64,000 nucleotides of DNA, taken from NCBI RefSeq assembly GCF_000746275.1, contig NZ_JQKX01000026.1, positions 1-64,000 on the forward strand, written 5' to 3'. The notes beneath the pieces are model-generated. The model was not told the DNA's origin, did no database searches, and saw only the letters and a program-made list of their open reading frames with translations. Source of the stretch: Thermopetrobacter sp. TC1 (GTDB lineage Bacteria > Pseudomonadota > Alphaproteobacteria > Rhizobiales > Aestuariivirgaceae). The translations under genes and the position numbers were made by a program. Numbering within the stretch: the stretch's first letter is position 1; the number at the start of each line of letters is the position of its first letter. Shown piece by piece: positions 51,433 through 59,657 of the stretch.

Positions 51433-52142
51433 CCCCCCTGCCCCCGGTTTATTCTCACCAGCATCCATGCGCCATAGCCCACAAGGGCAGCACAGACGAC
51501 ATGAAAGATGTTGAAAGGCCCGATGACCTTGCCATAAGGCTTGAGAAACTCCCAGATGAAACGCTGCGCGCCATACCAGATGGTCAGCAGATAAAACCCC
51601 TTGTCCATGAAAAAACGTGAGCGGCGCGCAAGCATGACAAGCGCGAATATCAGAAAGGCCGCCATGGCCGCGCTTTCATAAAGCTGAACGGGATGGCGCA
51701 TCACACCATCGCCGAAATCCACACCCCAGGGAAGGGACGTGGCCACGCCATAGGTGAAATCAGGCCGGCCGGCAAAGAAGCATCCGAGACGGCCGATCAT
51801 CACGGAAACGGCAAAGCCGGCGACAAAAAGAATGCCCGTTGAACCGGAAATTCCTGCTCTTGCCTTGTAAATTTCCACGCCGGCAATGGCTCCCAGCAGG
51901 GCGCCTGCGATGGAGCGGCCGATACCCCAAATGCCGGAAAGCCAGAGATTGGCCGTTCCGAAGAAATAACCGCCAAGAACGGCTCCTGAAACGAGTGCGA
52001 GGGCATAGCCCAGGCCAACAGCATCTTGCACGTCATGGCGAGAAGCTTGCAGGCGCCAGACAAGGACGAAAATGGTCACCCCGCCAGCCGCAAGTGCCGC
52101 CAGGATGTCAAACAGTACATGATAAAAAACTCCCCCGGTCAT
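51429..52142 (-). CDS. Lgt-like membrane protein (prolipoprotein diacylglyceryl transferase family paralogue)
   Basis: 237 aa, about seven transmembrane helices. The Lgt signature region reads MIGRLGCFFAGRPDFTYGVATSLPWGVDF then MRHPVQLYESAAM, matching Lgt's GRxGNF and HPxQLYE. The Asn of GNF is Cys here and the following Glu-containing loop is different, so it is probably not the housekeeping Lgt. YGAQRFIWEFLKPYGKVIGPFNIFHVVC matches the late Lgt segment with the conserved Arg and Glu. Its stop overlaps the radical SAM start by 4 nt. The pair suggests transfer or remodelling of diacylglycerol-type lipids, but the substrate cannot be read from sequence. Confidence 0.78.
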   Translation of the reverse strand: MTGGVFYHVLFDILAALAAGGVTIFVLVWRLQASRHDVQDAVGLGYALALVSGAVLGGYFFGTANLWLSGIWGIGRSIAGALLGAIAGVEIYKARAGISGSTGILFVAGFAVSVMIGRLGCFFAGRPDFTYGVATSLPWGVDFGDGVMRHPVQLYESAAMAAFLIFALVMLARRSRFFMDKGFYLLTIWYGAQRFIWEFLKPYGKVIGPFNIFHVVCAALVGYGAWMLVRINRGQGG

Positions 52143-52326
52143 GGTGGCATTATATCGCCCTCTCTGCCTGCATGGCCGGGGCGAATTGTCGCCTGAGCGG
52201 CAAAAGTTTCATTGAATGCAGCCTTCTTGCTGCCCCCTCTGGCGCCAGGGAATGAAAAAGCGGCAAGGTTGGCTGTTTCACGCCGGTTTTACAAAGTAAC
52301 AGCCGGCCGGTTTGGGCAGACATTCC

Positions 52327-52340
52327 TTGATTTTCATCAA
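52327..52340. promoter_or_regulatory. FNR-type box upstream of nirC
   Basis: TTGATTTTCATCAA has perfect TTGAT/ATCAA arms and ends 65 nt before the nirC start. It probably drives nirC-F-DL-G-H-J. Confidence 0.75.
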
Positions 52341-52405
52341 GGGGTTGATCGGGCCCGTTTCCTATCTTTCCTCGGGGAGCGAAACCTTTTCCTTTCGGGT
52401 TGCGG

Positions 52406-52783
52406 ATGGAGAGAAGCAGGCGGACACTGGCGCGAAGAAGCGGCCTGTTGCTGAGAGGGCTCATGCTGCTGGCGCTGGCGGCCTTGCCGGCGGCGGCCGT
52501 GGCCATGGCGGAAGGGACTTTGAGCCCCCAGCGGCAGAAGGCGCTTGTCCATCTGGTGCGGCAGGACTGTGGCTCCTGCCATGGCATGACCTTGAAAGGC
52601 GGGCTTGGCAAGCCGCTGTTGCCGGAGAACCTCGCGGACAGGGATGCTGAGACGCTCGCCGAGATCATTCTGGATGGCATACCGGATACGCCAATGCCGC
52701 CATGGCGCTCCCAGCTTACTCAGGAAGAGGCGCTGTGGATTGCGCGGCGGCTGAAAGAGGGGTTCCCGCATGAAACGCCGTGA
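52406..52783 (+). CDS. nirC: NirC-like monoheme cytochrome c
   Basis: 125 aa from MERSRRTLARRSGLLLRG. A signal peptide ends AVAMAEG near residue 37. One heme site, CGSCHGMTLKGGLGKPL, and a Met region MPPWRSQLTQEEALWIARRL follow. This matches the small cytochrome encoded at the start of heme d1 clusters (NirC/c55x), which can reduce NirS or serve d1 maturation. It overlaps nirF by 14 nt, so the two are tightly coupled. Confidence 0.88.
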   Translation: MERSRRTLARRSGLLLRGLMLLALAALPAAAVAMAEGTLSPQRQKALVHLVRQDCGSCHGMTLKGGLGKPLLPENLADRDAETLAEIILDGIPDTPMPPWRSQLTQEEALWIARRLKEGFPHETP

Positions 52784-54002
52784 GTTCGTCAGGTCGTTGG
52801 GGGTTGTGCCGGCCCTGCTCGCCGGGGCCGCAACAAGCGGGCGTGCGGCCGCCGAAAAGACGGGCGAGGCCTCAAGCCAGACCGCTGAGAGTGCGTGCGC
52901 CTGCCGCGGCACCGGGGATCTCGGCCTGGTGATTGAGCGGGCCACGGGTTCGGTGCTGATCGTGGAGCACACGAAAGGCAGCATCCTTGCCCGCATCGAG
53001 GGGCTGGGCGATCTTTCGCATGCTTCGGCGGTGTTTTCCCGCGATGAGCGCTATGCCTTCGTTTTCGGCCGCGACGGCGGGCTGACCAAGATCGACCTGC
53101 TCACCGCGGAGGTGAAGAAGCGCATCATCCAGTCGGGCAATGCCATTGGCGGTGCCATTTCCGATGACGGGAAGCTGATTGCGGTGTCCAACTACAAGCC
53201 GGGCGGCGTGCGGGTCTTTGATGCGGAAACGCTCAAGCCGGTGGCGGACATTCCGGCCACCTATCGCGGCGGGCGCTCGAAGGTGGTGGGGCTGGTGGAT
53301 GCGCCGGGCCGCCGCTTTCTCTTCGCGCTGTATGACGCCGGCGAGATCTGGATGGCGGACTTTTCCGGCAAGGCGCCGGAGGTGGTGCGCATCGGCCCGG
53401 CCGGGCGCTACCCCTATGACGGCCTCATCGCCCAGGGCGGGCGCATCTACATCGCCGGGCTGTTCGGCGAGGACGGCATGGCGCTCGTCGATCTCTGGCA
53501 GGAGCCGCTGCAGGTAAAGCGCATCCTGAAGGATTACGGCAAGGGCGAGAAGAAGCTGCCCGTTTACAAGATGCCGCATCTGGAAGGCTGGACGGAGGCG
53601 GCCGGACACTTCTTCTTCCCGGCGGTGGGGCGGCATGAGGTGCTGGTGATGGACGGGCGCAGCTTCAAGCTGGTGGACAAGATCCCCGTGCACAGCCAGC
53701 CGGTTTTCGTCATGGCGCGGCCGGACGGCCGGCATGTCTGGGTCAACTTCGCGCATCCGGACAATGACACGGTGCAGATCATCGACGTTGTGAAACGCAA
53801 GGTGATCCACACCTTCAAGCCGGGGCGCGCGGTGCTGCACATGGAGTTCACCCCGCGGGGCGAGCGCGTGTGGCTTTCGGTGCGGGATGCCAACCGTATC
53901 GACATTCACGATGCCCACACCTTCACGAAGGTGGGCGAGCTGCCGGCGCGGGCGCCTTCGGGCATCTTCTTCACGGTGCGGGCCCACAAGATCGGCCTGT
54001 GA
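52770..54002 (+). CDS. nirF: NirF, heme d1 biosynthesis
   Basis: 410 aa. KRREFVRSLGVVPALLAGAA is a twin-arginine-like signal, so the protein is probably exported folded. The mature part is a heme d1-binding propeller related to the C-terminal domain of NirS but without a heme c domain: LIVEHTKGSILARIEGLGDLSHASAVFSRDERYAF, FGRDGGLTKIDLLTAEV, and VFVMARPDGRHVWVNFAHPDNDTVQIID. NirF acts late in d1 synthesis on the side-chain stage in the periplasm. The ATG is at 52770. Confidence 0.93.
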   Translation: MKRREFVRSLGVVPALLAGAATSGRAAAEKTGEASSQTAESACACRGTGDLGLVIERATGSVLIVEHTKGSILARIEGLGDLSHASAVFSRDERYAFVFGRDGGLTKIDLLTAEVKKRIIQSGNAIGGAISDDGKLIAVSNYKPGGVRVFDAETLKPVADIPATYRGGRSKVVGLVDAPGRRFLFALYDAGEIWMADFSGKAPEVVRIGPAGRYPYDGLIAQGGRIYIAGLFGEDGMALVDLWQEPLQVKRILKDYGKGEKKLPVYKMPHLEGWTEAAGHFFFPAVGRHEVLVMDGRSFKLVDKIPVHSQPVFVMARPDGRHVWVNFAHPDNDTVQIIDVVKRKVIHTFKPGRAVLHMEFTPRGERVWLSVRDANRIDIHDAHTFTKVGELPARAPSGIFFTVRAHKIGL

Positions 54003-54038
54003 TGTGAGGGCGCAAACGACACGGGCAGGGAGGCGACG

Positions 54039-55061
54039 GTGGAGCTTAAGGCGCAGGACATAGCCCGCTTGCAGCGCTGGCAGCGCAACTTTCCGATTCT
54101 GCCGCGCCCCTTCGCCATCGTCGCGCAGGAAGAGGGCTTGACAGAAGAGGACCTGATCGCCTGGACGCAGGCGCTTCTGGATGCCGGCATCCTCTCGCGG
54201 CTGGGCGCGGTGGTGCGGCCGAACACGGCCGGGGCCAGCACCCTGGCGGCGATGAAGGTGCCCAAAGAGCGCCTGGATGATGTCGCCGCCATTGTTTCCG
54301 GGCAGCCGGAAGTGACTCACAATTACGCGCGGGATCATGTATACAATCTGTGGTTCGTGGTGACGGCGGCGGACCGGGCGGCTGTGCAGGCCACGCTGAA
54401 CCGGATCGCCGCGGCAACGGGGCTTGGCATTCTGGATCTGCCCATGGAAGCGGCCTATCACATCGACCTTGGCTTTTCGGCGCCGGATGAGAAGGGTCTT
54501 GCGCGCTCACCCTGCCGGCCGGTGCGCCCGGTGCGTGCGCCCGCACGCGCGGTGGTGAGCGATTTCGACAGGCTGCTTCTGGCCGCCATCGAGGACGGCA
54601 TTCCCCTTGTCCCCCGCCCCTATCGCGCGGTGGCGCAGCAGCTGAACAGCACGGAAGAGCGGGTCATTTCCCGGCTGTGTGCCCTCCTGGAGGGCGGGGT
54701 GATCACCCGCTTCGGCTATGTGGTGCATCACCGGAAACTGGGCTTTCGCGCCAATGCCATGGTGGTGTGGGACATTCCCGATTCGCGGGTGGATGCGGCC
54801 GGTGCGCTCATCGCCGCGGATCCGTGCGTGACCTTATGCTATCGGCGGCCGCGGCGGCTGCCTGACTGGCGGTACAATCTCTTCTGCATGATCCATGGCC
54901 GGGAGCGGGCACAGGTGCTGGAGCGGGTGAAGGCCCTGGCCGAACGGCTGGCGGCGCGCCTTGCCCTGCCGGATGTACCCCATGCCGTGCTGTTCTCGCG
55001 CAAGCGGTACAAGCAGTGCGGCGCGCGGTTTTCGGCCGGACTGAAGATGGGAGCGGCGTGA
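54039..55061 (+). CDS. nirDL: NirDL fusion, siroheme decarboxylase
   Basis: 340 aa; a GTG start at 54039 with GGGAGGCGAC upstream. Two homologous AsnC-like halves are fused. The first (about 1-150, ARLQRWQRNFPILPRPFAIVAQEEGL, then THNYARDHVYNLWFVV) is the NirL/NirG-type half. The second (about 175-330, DRLLLAAIEDGIPLVPRPYRAVAQQL, then ANAMVVWDIPDSRV) is the NirD/NirH-type half. Siroheme decarboxylases remove the acetate carboxylates at C12 and C18 to give 12,18-didecarboxysiroheme. The pair of invariant histidine contexts (THNYARDHVYNLW) is intact in the first half. nirG follows with a 1-nt overlap. Confidence 0.93.
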   Translation: MELKAQDIARLQRWQRNFPILPRPFAIVAQEEGLTEEDLIAWTQALLDAGILSRLGAVVRPNTAGASTLAAMKVPKERLDDVAAIVSGQPEVTHNYARDHVYNLWFVVTAADRAAVQATLNRIAAATGLGILDLPMEAAYHIDLGFSAPDEKGLARSPCRPVRPVRAPARAVVSDFDRLLLAAIEDGIPLVPRPYRAVAQQLNSTEERVISRLCALLEGGVITRFGYVVHHRKLGFRANAMVVWDIPDSRVDAAGALIAADPCVTLCYRRPRRLPDWRYNLFCMIHGRERAQVLERVKALAERLAARLALPDVPHAVLFSRKRYKQCGARFSAGLKMGAA

Positions 55062-55522
55062 TGCCCCTGCGTGCGCAACTGGATGAGATCGACAGGCGCA
55101 TCATCAACGAATTGCAGGGCGGCTTTCCGCTGGTGGAGCGCCCCTATGCCGCGGTGGCGCGCGAGCTGGGCATCAGCGAGGCGGACCTGATCGCGCGGCT
55201 GAAGCGCCTGCTGGAGATCGGGGCGGCCACACGCTTTGGCCCGATGTATCATGCCGAGCGCATGGGCGGGGCGGTGATGCTGGCGGCGCTGGCGGTGCCG
55301 GAGGCGCGCTTCGAGGAAGTGGCGGCGCTGGTCAACGCCTATGACGAGGTGGCGCACAACTACAAGCGCGCCCATAAGTACAACATGTGGTTCGTGGTGG
55401 CGGCGGAAACGCCGGAGCGCATCGAGGAGGTATTACAGGACATCGAGGCGCGTACGGGGCTTTCCGTGTTGCGGGCACCGAAGCTGAAGGAATATTTCAT
55501 CGGCTTTCGCGTGCCGGTATAG
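55061..55522 (+). CDS. nirG: NirG, siroheme decarboxylase subunit
   Basis: 153 aa from MPLRAQLDEIDRRIINELQGGFPLVERP. AsnC-like helix-turn-helix (AVARELGISEADLIARLKRLLEIG), then AHNYKRAHKYNMWFVVAAET with the active-site His region. It starts at the last base of the nirDL stop (TGATG), so it is translationally coupled. It is a further paralogue in the siroheme decarboxylase set. Confidence 0.92.
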   Translation: MPLRAQLDEIDRRIINELQGGFPLVERPYAAVARELGISEADLIARLKRLLEIGAATRFGPMYHAERMGGAVMLAALAVPEARFEEVAALVNAYDEVAHNYKRAHKYNMWFVVAAETPERIEEVLQDIEARTGLSVLRAPKLKEYFIGFRVPV

Positions 55523-55666
55523 CCATGGGGCCGGAAAGCCCTCTGGCCGTCTGCCAGAAGTGGCGGCGGGGTGCGAAGACGGACCGGCGGAGAAAATGGC
55601 GGGCTTTCATGGATTCTCACGGGAGGAAACGGCCGGCCAGACAAGGGCATGAGCGGATGAAGGGTC

Positions 55667-56182
55667 ATGCAGCGCATCGATGAGAAGGACAGGGCCATCA
55701 TCGCCGCCACGCAGGCGGGGCTGCCGCTGGTGCCCGATCCCTGGGCGGAGGTGGCGAAGGAAACCGGGCTTGAGCCGCAGGAGGTGCTTGAACGCATGCG
55801 GGCCATGGCCGAGCGCGGCGTGATTAGGCGCATCGGGCTGGTGCCCAATCATTATCGCCTGGGCTGGACGGCCAACGGCATGAGCGTGTGGGACGTGCCG
55901 GATGAGCTGGTGGATGAGCTGGGCGAAAAGGTGGGGGCGCTGCCCTTTGTCACCCATTGCTATCTGCGGCCGCGCTCCCTGCCGGAATGGCCCTACAATC
56001 TCTTCGCCATGGTGCATGGCCGCAGCCGGGCGGAAGTGGAGGGCAAGGTGGCGCGCATCCATTCGGTGCTCAAGCCCCATGTGCGCTCCTTTGACGTTCT
56101 GTATTCCACGCGCATCCTGAAAAAGGCGGGCCTGCGCATCCGGCGCGATGTGACGCCCATTCCCCACGGATCGAAAGGATGA
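55667..56182 (+). CDS. nirH: NirH, siroheme decarboxylase subunit
   Basis: 171 aa starting MQRIDEKDRAIIAATQAGLPLVPDPWAEVAKETGL. AsnC-like fold with GVIRRIGLVPNHYRLGWTANGMSVWDVPD and HCYLRPRSLPEWPYNLFAMVHG, the usual NirH/NirD-side motifs. It lies 144 nt after nirG; that gap has no other recognised gene. nirJ follows after 6 nt. Confidence 0.91.
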   Translation: MQRIDEKDRAIIAATQAGLPLVPDPWAEVAKETGLEPQEVLERMRAMAERGVIRRIGLVPNHYRLGWTANGMSVWDVPDELVDELGEKVGALPFVTHCYLRPRSLPEWPYNLFAMVHGRSRAEVEGKVARIHSVLKPHVRSFDVLYSTRILKKAGLRIRRDVTPIPHGSKG

Positions 56183-56188
56183 GGGCTT

Positions 56189-57499
56189 ATGTTCCGGCTC
56201 AGTCACTACATGCAGGCTCTGGTGGCGCTTGAACGCGGCACGTCCCCGCCGCGGCTTAAAGGCGCCAGCCCGTTAACGGCGGCGCGCAGTGAAGCACAAG
56301 GAGACACCACCAATGCCGCGCCGCGCAAGGAGAGCGCACGCCCCGCATCCGGGCGCGGAAAGTCCGGGCCGGTGGTGATCTGGAACCTGATCCGCCGCTG
56401 CAACCTTCTGTGCAAGCATTGCTATGCCATTTCCGGCAATGTGGATTTTCCCGGAGAGCTCTCCTTCGATCAGGTCTGTGCCGTCATGGACGACCTGAAA
56501 GCCTATGGCGTGCCGGCGCTCATCCTCTCCGGCGGCGAGCCGCTGCTCAGGCCCGACATTTTCGACATCGCCCGCCGGGCCAAGGCGATGGGCTTCTATA
56601 CGGCGCTGTCCACCAACGGCGTGCTCATTTCCGAGCCGGTGATCGCGGATCTTGCCGACATCGGTTTTGACTATATCGGCATTTCGCTGGATGGCATCGG
56701 CGCGGTGCATGATGCCTTCCGCGGCATGAAGGGCGCGTTTGACAAGTCGCTGCAGGCCATCCGCCTGTGCCGCGATGCCGTCATCCCCGTGGGGGTGCGC
56801 TTCACCATGACGCGGGACAACGCCCATCAGTTCGAGGACATGCTGGCGCTGGTGCGCGACGAGGGCGTTGAGAAGTTCTATTTCTCCCACCTCGTCTATG
56901 CCGGCCGCGGCAACAAGAACCGCATGGATGATGCGGCGCGCGAGCATACCCGCGCGGTGATGGACCGGCTGTTTGAGGTGGCCTTCGAAGAGGCGGAGAA
57001 CGGCACGGGCCGGCAGTTCGTGACCGGCAACAACGATGCCGACGGCGTGTACCTGCTTTTGTGGGTCGAAAGGCATTTTCCCCGCCATGCCGCGCATGTG
57101 CGCCGCATGCTCGAGGCCTGGGGCGGCAATCAGTCCGGCGTGATGGTGGCGAATATCGACAATGTGGGGGATGTGCACCCCGACACCATGTGGTGGCATC
57201 ATACGCTGGGCAACGTGAAGGAGCGGCCCTTCTCGGAGATCTGGGAAGATACCTCCGATCCGCTCATGGCCGGGCTGAAACAGCGGCCGCGGCCGGTGAA
57301 GGGCCGCTGCGCCGCATGCCAGTATCTTTCCATTTGCAACGGCAACACGCGCGTGCGCGCCCAGCAGCTCACCGGTGATCCATGGGCGGAGGATCCGGCC
57401 TGTTATCTCACGGATGCGGAAATCGGCGTGAGCGGTCAGGGGCGGCAAGTGGAACTCACCCCCTTCCGCGGCCGCCGCACCGCCGCCACCGGCGCGTGA
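56189..57499 (+). CDS. nirJ: NirJ, radical SAM enzyme of heme d1 synthesis
   Basis: 436 aa. A variable N-terminal region of about 60 residues precedes the radical SAM core: CNLLCKHCYAISGNVDFPGELS (C-x3-C-x2-C) near residue 71, ALILSGGEPLLRPDIF, and YIGISLDGIGAVHDAFRG. The C-terminal SPASM-like auxiliary cluster cysteines are in GRCAACQYLSICNGNTRVRA and DPACYLTDAEI. NirJ replaces the propionates of didecarboxysiroheme with oxo groups. It is the last gene of the nirC-F-DL-G-H-J run. Gene symbols nirE and others needed for complete d1 synthesis are not in the window. Confidence 0.95.
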   Translation: MFRLSHYMQALVALERGTSPPRLKGASPLTAARSEAQGDTTNAAPRKESARPASGRGKSGPVVIWNLIRRCNLLCKHCYAISGNVDFPGELSFDQVCAVMDDLKAYGVPALILSGGEPLLRPDIFDIARRAKAMGFYTALSTNGVLISEPVIADLADIGFDYIGISLDGIGAVHDAFRGMKGAFDKSLQAIRLCRDAVIPVGVRFTMTRDNAHQFEDMLALVRDEGVEKFYFSHLVYAGRGNKNRMDDAAREHTRAVMDRLFEVAFEEAENGTGRQFVTGNNDADGVYLLLWVERHFPRHAAHVRRMLEAWGGNQSGVMVANIDNVGDVHPDTMWWHHTLGNVKERPFSEIWEDTSDPLMAGLKQRPRPVKGRCAACQYLSICNGNTRVRAQQLTGDPWAEDPACYLTDAEIGVSGQGRQVELTPFRGRRTAATGA

Positions 57500-57565
57500 G
57501 CGCCACCGCCTCATTCATCCGGAGAAATACCCGGGAATGGATGAATTTGAGCGCTGGCGAGCTTC

Positions 57566-57592
57566 ACCTCCCCCTGGAAGGGGGGAGGGAAC
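57566..57592. repeat. Repeat family D, minimal copy
   Basis: CACCTCCCCCTGGAAGGGGGG, a short palindrome like that at 48270. Confidence 0.5.
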
Positions 57593-57642
57593 AAAAGCCG
57601 AGCGACTGGAGGTCAGATAACGGATTCAGGGCTGTCTGACTG

Positions 57643-57767
57643 CCGGAATGGGATTGTATCCCGTTCCGGAACGTTTTTGGCGGGGTATGTGACCCCGCCA
57701 TTCATGCCTGAGACGGGATTGAACACCCCGCTGAACCGTTCCGGAAGAGGTTGAAGCCTCTTCTGGC
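57643..57767. repeat. Repeat family B, extended module
   Basis: CCGGAATGGGAT/ATCCCGTTCCGG, then GGCGGGGTATGTGACCCCGCC, then a longer third section with GAGACGGGATTGAACACCCCG and CCGGAAGAGG/CCTCTTCTGG. Its first two hairpins match the other B modules. Confidence 0.7.
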
Positions 57768-57821
57768 AAGGGCAATGGCGCCCGCCTGCAGGCTTGATTT
57801 GCGTCGTATGAAAATAAAATG

Positions 57822-57912
57822 CCGGAACGGGATTTTATCCCGTTCCGGAACGTTTTGGCGGGGTTTAAAACCCCGCCGAACTGTTCCGGAAGGATATAAA
57901 ATATCCTTCCGG
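57822..57912 (+). repeat. Repeat family B, complete 91-bp three-hairpin module
   Basis: The three stems (12, 7 and 12 bp) are all perfect inverted repeats: CCGGAACGGGAT, GGCGGGG and CCGGAAGGATAT with their complements, joined by 8-nt links. It is nearly identical to 18938-19028 in the opposite orientation. Confidence 0.85.
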
Positions 57913-57943
57913 CAGTAAGAGCTTGAGCCCGTAAGAACCATTT

Positions 57944-57978
57944 CTGACTGCCATCACCGCATGTGTAAACCGCCCCTG
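57944..57978 (+). repeat. 35-nt segment shared with 38912-38946
   Basis: CTGACTGCCATCACCGCATG followed by TGTAAACCGCCCCTG; 33 of 35 positions match the reverse complement of the copy near norF. Confidence 0.45.
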
Positions 57979-58042
57979 GATACCCGGGACACGCCCGGGC
58001 ATGACGTTTTCTTATGGTTTTTCAATGAATTAAACAAACACT
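57977..58042. repeat. Repeat family C, copy 4 (diverged)
   Basis: CCCGGGACACGCCCGGGCATGACG, then an AT-rich tail with TTTTCAATGAATTAAACAAAC like the tail at 19170-19190. Confidence 0.5.
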
Positions 58043-58106
58043 TGTCGTCAGAAGCTGAATTGGTCCTGGTGCAGCGGGCGGCAGGCAGAAAGAGTGCATG
58101 ATCCTA

Positions 58107-58219
58107 ACCTCCCCCTGATAGGGGGAGGTCGGCGCGAAGCGCCGGGAGGGGGTCGGGCCGCAAGCGCAGCGCTAAGTCGCCCGACCCCCTCCCTGCCCCT
58201 TCCTCTACCAGGGGGAGGG
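58107..58219. repeat. Repeat family D, long palindromic copy
   Basis: About 113 bp bounded by CCTCCCCCTGATAGGGGGAGG and a CTACCAGGGGGAGGG end. The inner arms GGGAGGGGGTCGGGC and GCCCGACCCCCTCCC pair around a loop with GCAAGCGCAGCGC. A related element lies at 61540-61652. Confidence 0.7.
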
Positions 58220-58274
58220 AGAAAAGGAGTGTTTCATGTATGGAAAGGATATCAAGGGCAACTGAGTTGATGAC

Positions 58275-58431
58275 GTAAATAGTTGATATTCAATATAAAA
58301 AATAACAGCTTCCCAGGCTTGGGTAAGGAGGTAAAAAATGCCTGGATAAAGGCATCTGTGTAGCATGTGATTAATCACGCGCTTCATGGCGAAAATCATT
58401 CGTAGCGCATAGAGCAAATTTAGTTGGATAC
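58275..58431. repeat. Repeat family E, copy 2
   Basis: Starts GTAAATAGTTGATATTCAAT and aligns along its length with 11050-11201. It is followed by CGCGGGAATGACGAAGAA, which resembles the right half of a family A element, as also happens at copy 1. Confidence 0.6.
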
Positions 58432-58509
58432 CAATGCGTTTTCGCGGGAATGACGAAGAAGGTTGGCTATCGAAACTTTGGAAAGCCTTTGAGCAGGGAT
58501 GCCAGCCAT

Positions 58510-59655
58510 TCATGCCCGCAGGACGCGCACCGTGTCCTGCCGGACGCTTAGGGCGGCTTCGTCGCCTTCCCGCCGCGGCGGCTGGCCGGGCAGATGCGGC
58601 TCGTCCACCAGCACCTCGTGCTCGCCCACCATCACGCCATAGCGCACCACCGGCCCCAGAAACTCCGCGTGGCTGATGCGCACCGGCACACACACCTCGC
58701 CCTCGCATGCCGCCGCTCCGCGCTCCAGCAGGTGCGCCGCCTGCGGGCGGAACACCGCGTGTGCCTCGCCTTCCGGCTCATCCGCCGCCACCGGAACGGC
58801 GAAGCCCGCCGGCCCCTCGAACCGGCGTTCGCCATTGCGCGCCACCACCCGCCCCGGCAGGCGGTTGGCCGCACCCAGAAAGCCGGCCACGAACAGATTG
58901 GCGGGATTGTCATACAGCTCCATCGGCGGCCCCGCCTGCTGGATCACGCCGCCTTCCAGCACCGCCATGGTATCCGCCAGCGTGTTCGCCTCCTCCTGAT
59001 CATGGGTGACGAACACGGTGGTAATGCCCAGCTCCCGTTGCAGGCGCTTCAGCTCGCGCCGCATCTGCACACGCAGGTTGGCGTCCAGATTGGAAAGCGG
59101 CTCGTCCAGCAACAGCACCTGCGGCCGCACCACAATGGTGCGCGCCAGCGCCACCCGCTGCTGCTGCCCGCCGGACAGCTGCGACGGCCGCCGCTGCGCC
59201 AGGTGTGCCAGCCCCACCAGTTCCAGGGCCTCCTGCACCCGGGGGCCGATCTCCGCCTTGGGCACGCCCCGCTCCTTTAAGCCGAAGGCCACGTTCTGCC
59301 AAACCGTCATGTGCGGCCATAAGGCATAGTTCTGAAACACCATGCCCACGTTGCGCTCCCACGGCGGCAGCGTGGTGACATCCTCATCGCCAATGAGAAT
59401 GCGCCCCCTGGGCTGGGGGCCAAAGCCGGCGATGGCGCGCAGCAGCGTGGACTTGCCTGATCCGGACGGCCCGAGAAAGGCAAACAGCTCTCCCGGCGCG
59501 ATCTCCAGGTTGATGCCGCGCAGCACGTGGGTGTCGCCAAAGGAGATGTGCAGGTCTTCGATGAGAATGCGCTTCGGCGCCGGGCTATTGCCCGTCTTCT
59601 TTTGTGCGGACGCTCCTGCCTGTCTCTCCGCCGTCTGGTGCATTGCCTTCTCCAT
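58510..59655 (-). CDS. ABC transporter ATP-binding protein (iron/spermidine-type importer)
   Basis: 381 aa. Walker A GPSGSGKST near residue 57, Q-loop NYALWPH, signature LSGGQQQRVALAR near 153, Walker B VLLLDEPLSNLDAN, and H-loop VFVTHDQEEA. A C-terminal TOBE-like domain (GAANRLPGRVVARNG and VPVRISHAEFLGPVVRYGV) is typical of FbpC/PotA-type importers. It is encoded 2 nt after the double-size permease, so it powers that permease. A 30-residue N-terminal tail (TAERQAGASAQKKTGNSPAPKR) precedes the conserved domain. Confidence 0.92.
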   Translation of the reverse strand: MEKAMHQTAERQAGASAQKKTGNSPAPKRILIEDLHISFGDTHVLRGINLEIAPGELFAFLGPSGSGKSTLLRAIAGFGPQPRGRILIGDEDVTTLPPWERNVGMVFQNYALWPHMTVWQNVAFGLKERGVPKAEIGPRVQEALELVGLAHLAQRRPSQLSGGQQQRVALARTIVVRPQVLLLDEPLSNLDANLRVQMRRELKRLQRELGITTVFVTHDQEEANTLADTMAVLEGGVIQQAGPPMELYDNPANLFVAGFLGAANRLPGRVVARNGERRFEGPAGFAVPVAADEPEGEAHAVFRPQAAHLLERGAAACEGEVCVPVRISHAEFLGPVVRYGVMVGEHEVLVDEPHLPGQPPRREGDEAALSVRQDTVRVLRA

Positions 59656-59657
59656 CC

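Larger units (their letters stand above)
57500..58509. other. Repeat-rich intergenic region between nirJ and the ABC transporter
   Basis: 1010 nt without a supported gene. It contains two family B modules, family C, D and E repeats and the 35-nt segment shared with 38912-38946, listed separately. Both flanking genes end here (converging), so it has no promoter duty for them; it looks like a landing zone for non-coding repeats. Confidence 0.7.

Noticed and set aside
51429-52142. Housekeeping prolipoprotein diacylglyceryl transferase (lgt)
   Set aside because: The conserved Asn and the following loop of the Lgt signature are changed and the gene is coupled to a radical SAM gene, so a paralogue is more likely.
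57500-58509. CRISPR array
   Set aside because: Several repeats occur here, but they belong to different families, vary in size and are not regularly spaced; no cas genes are nearby.
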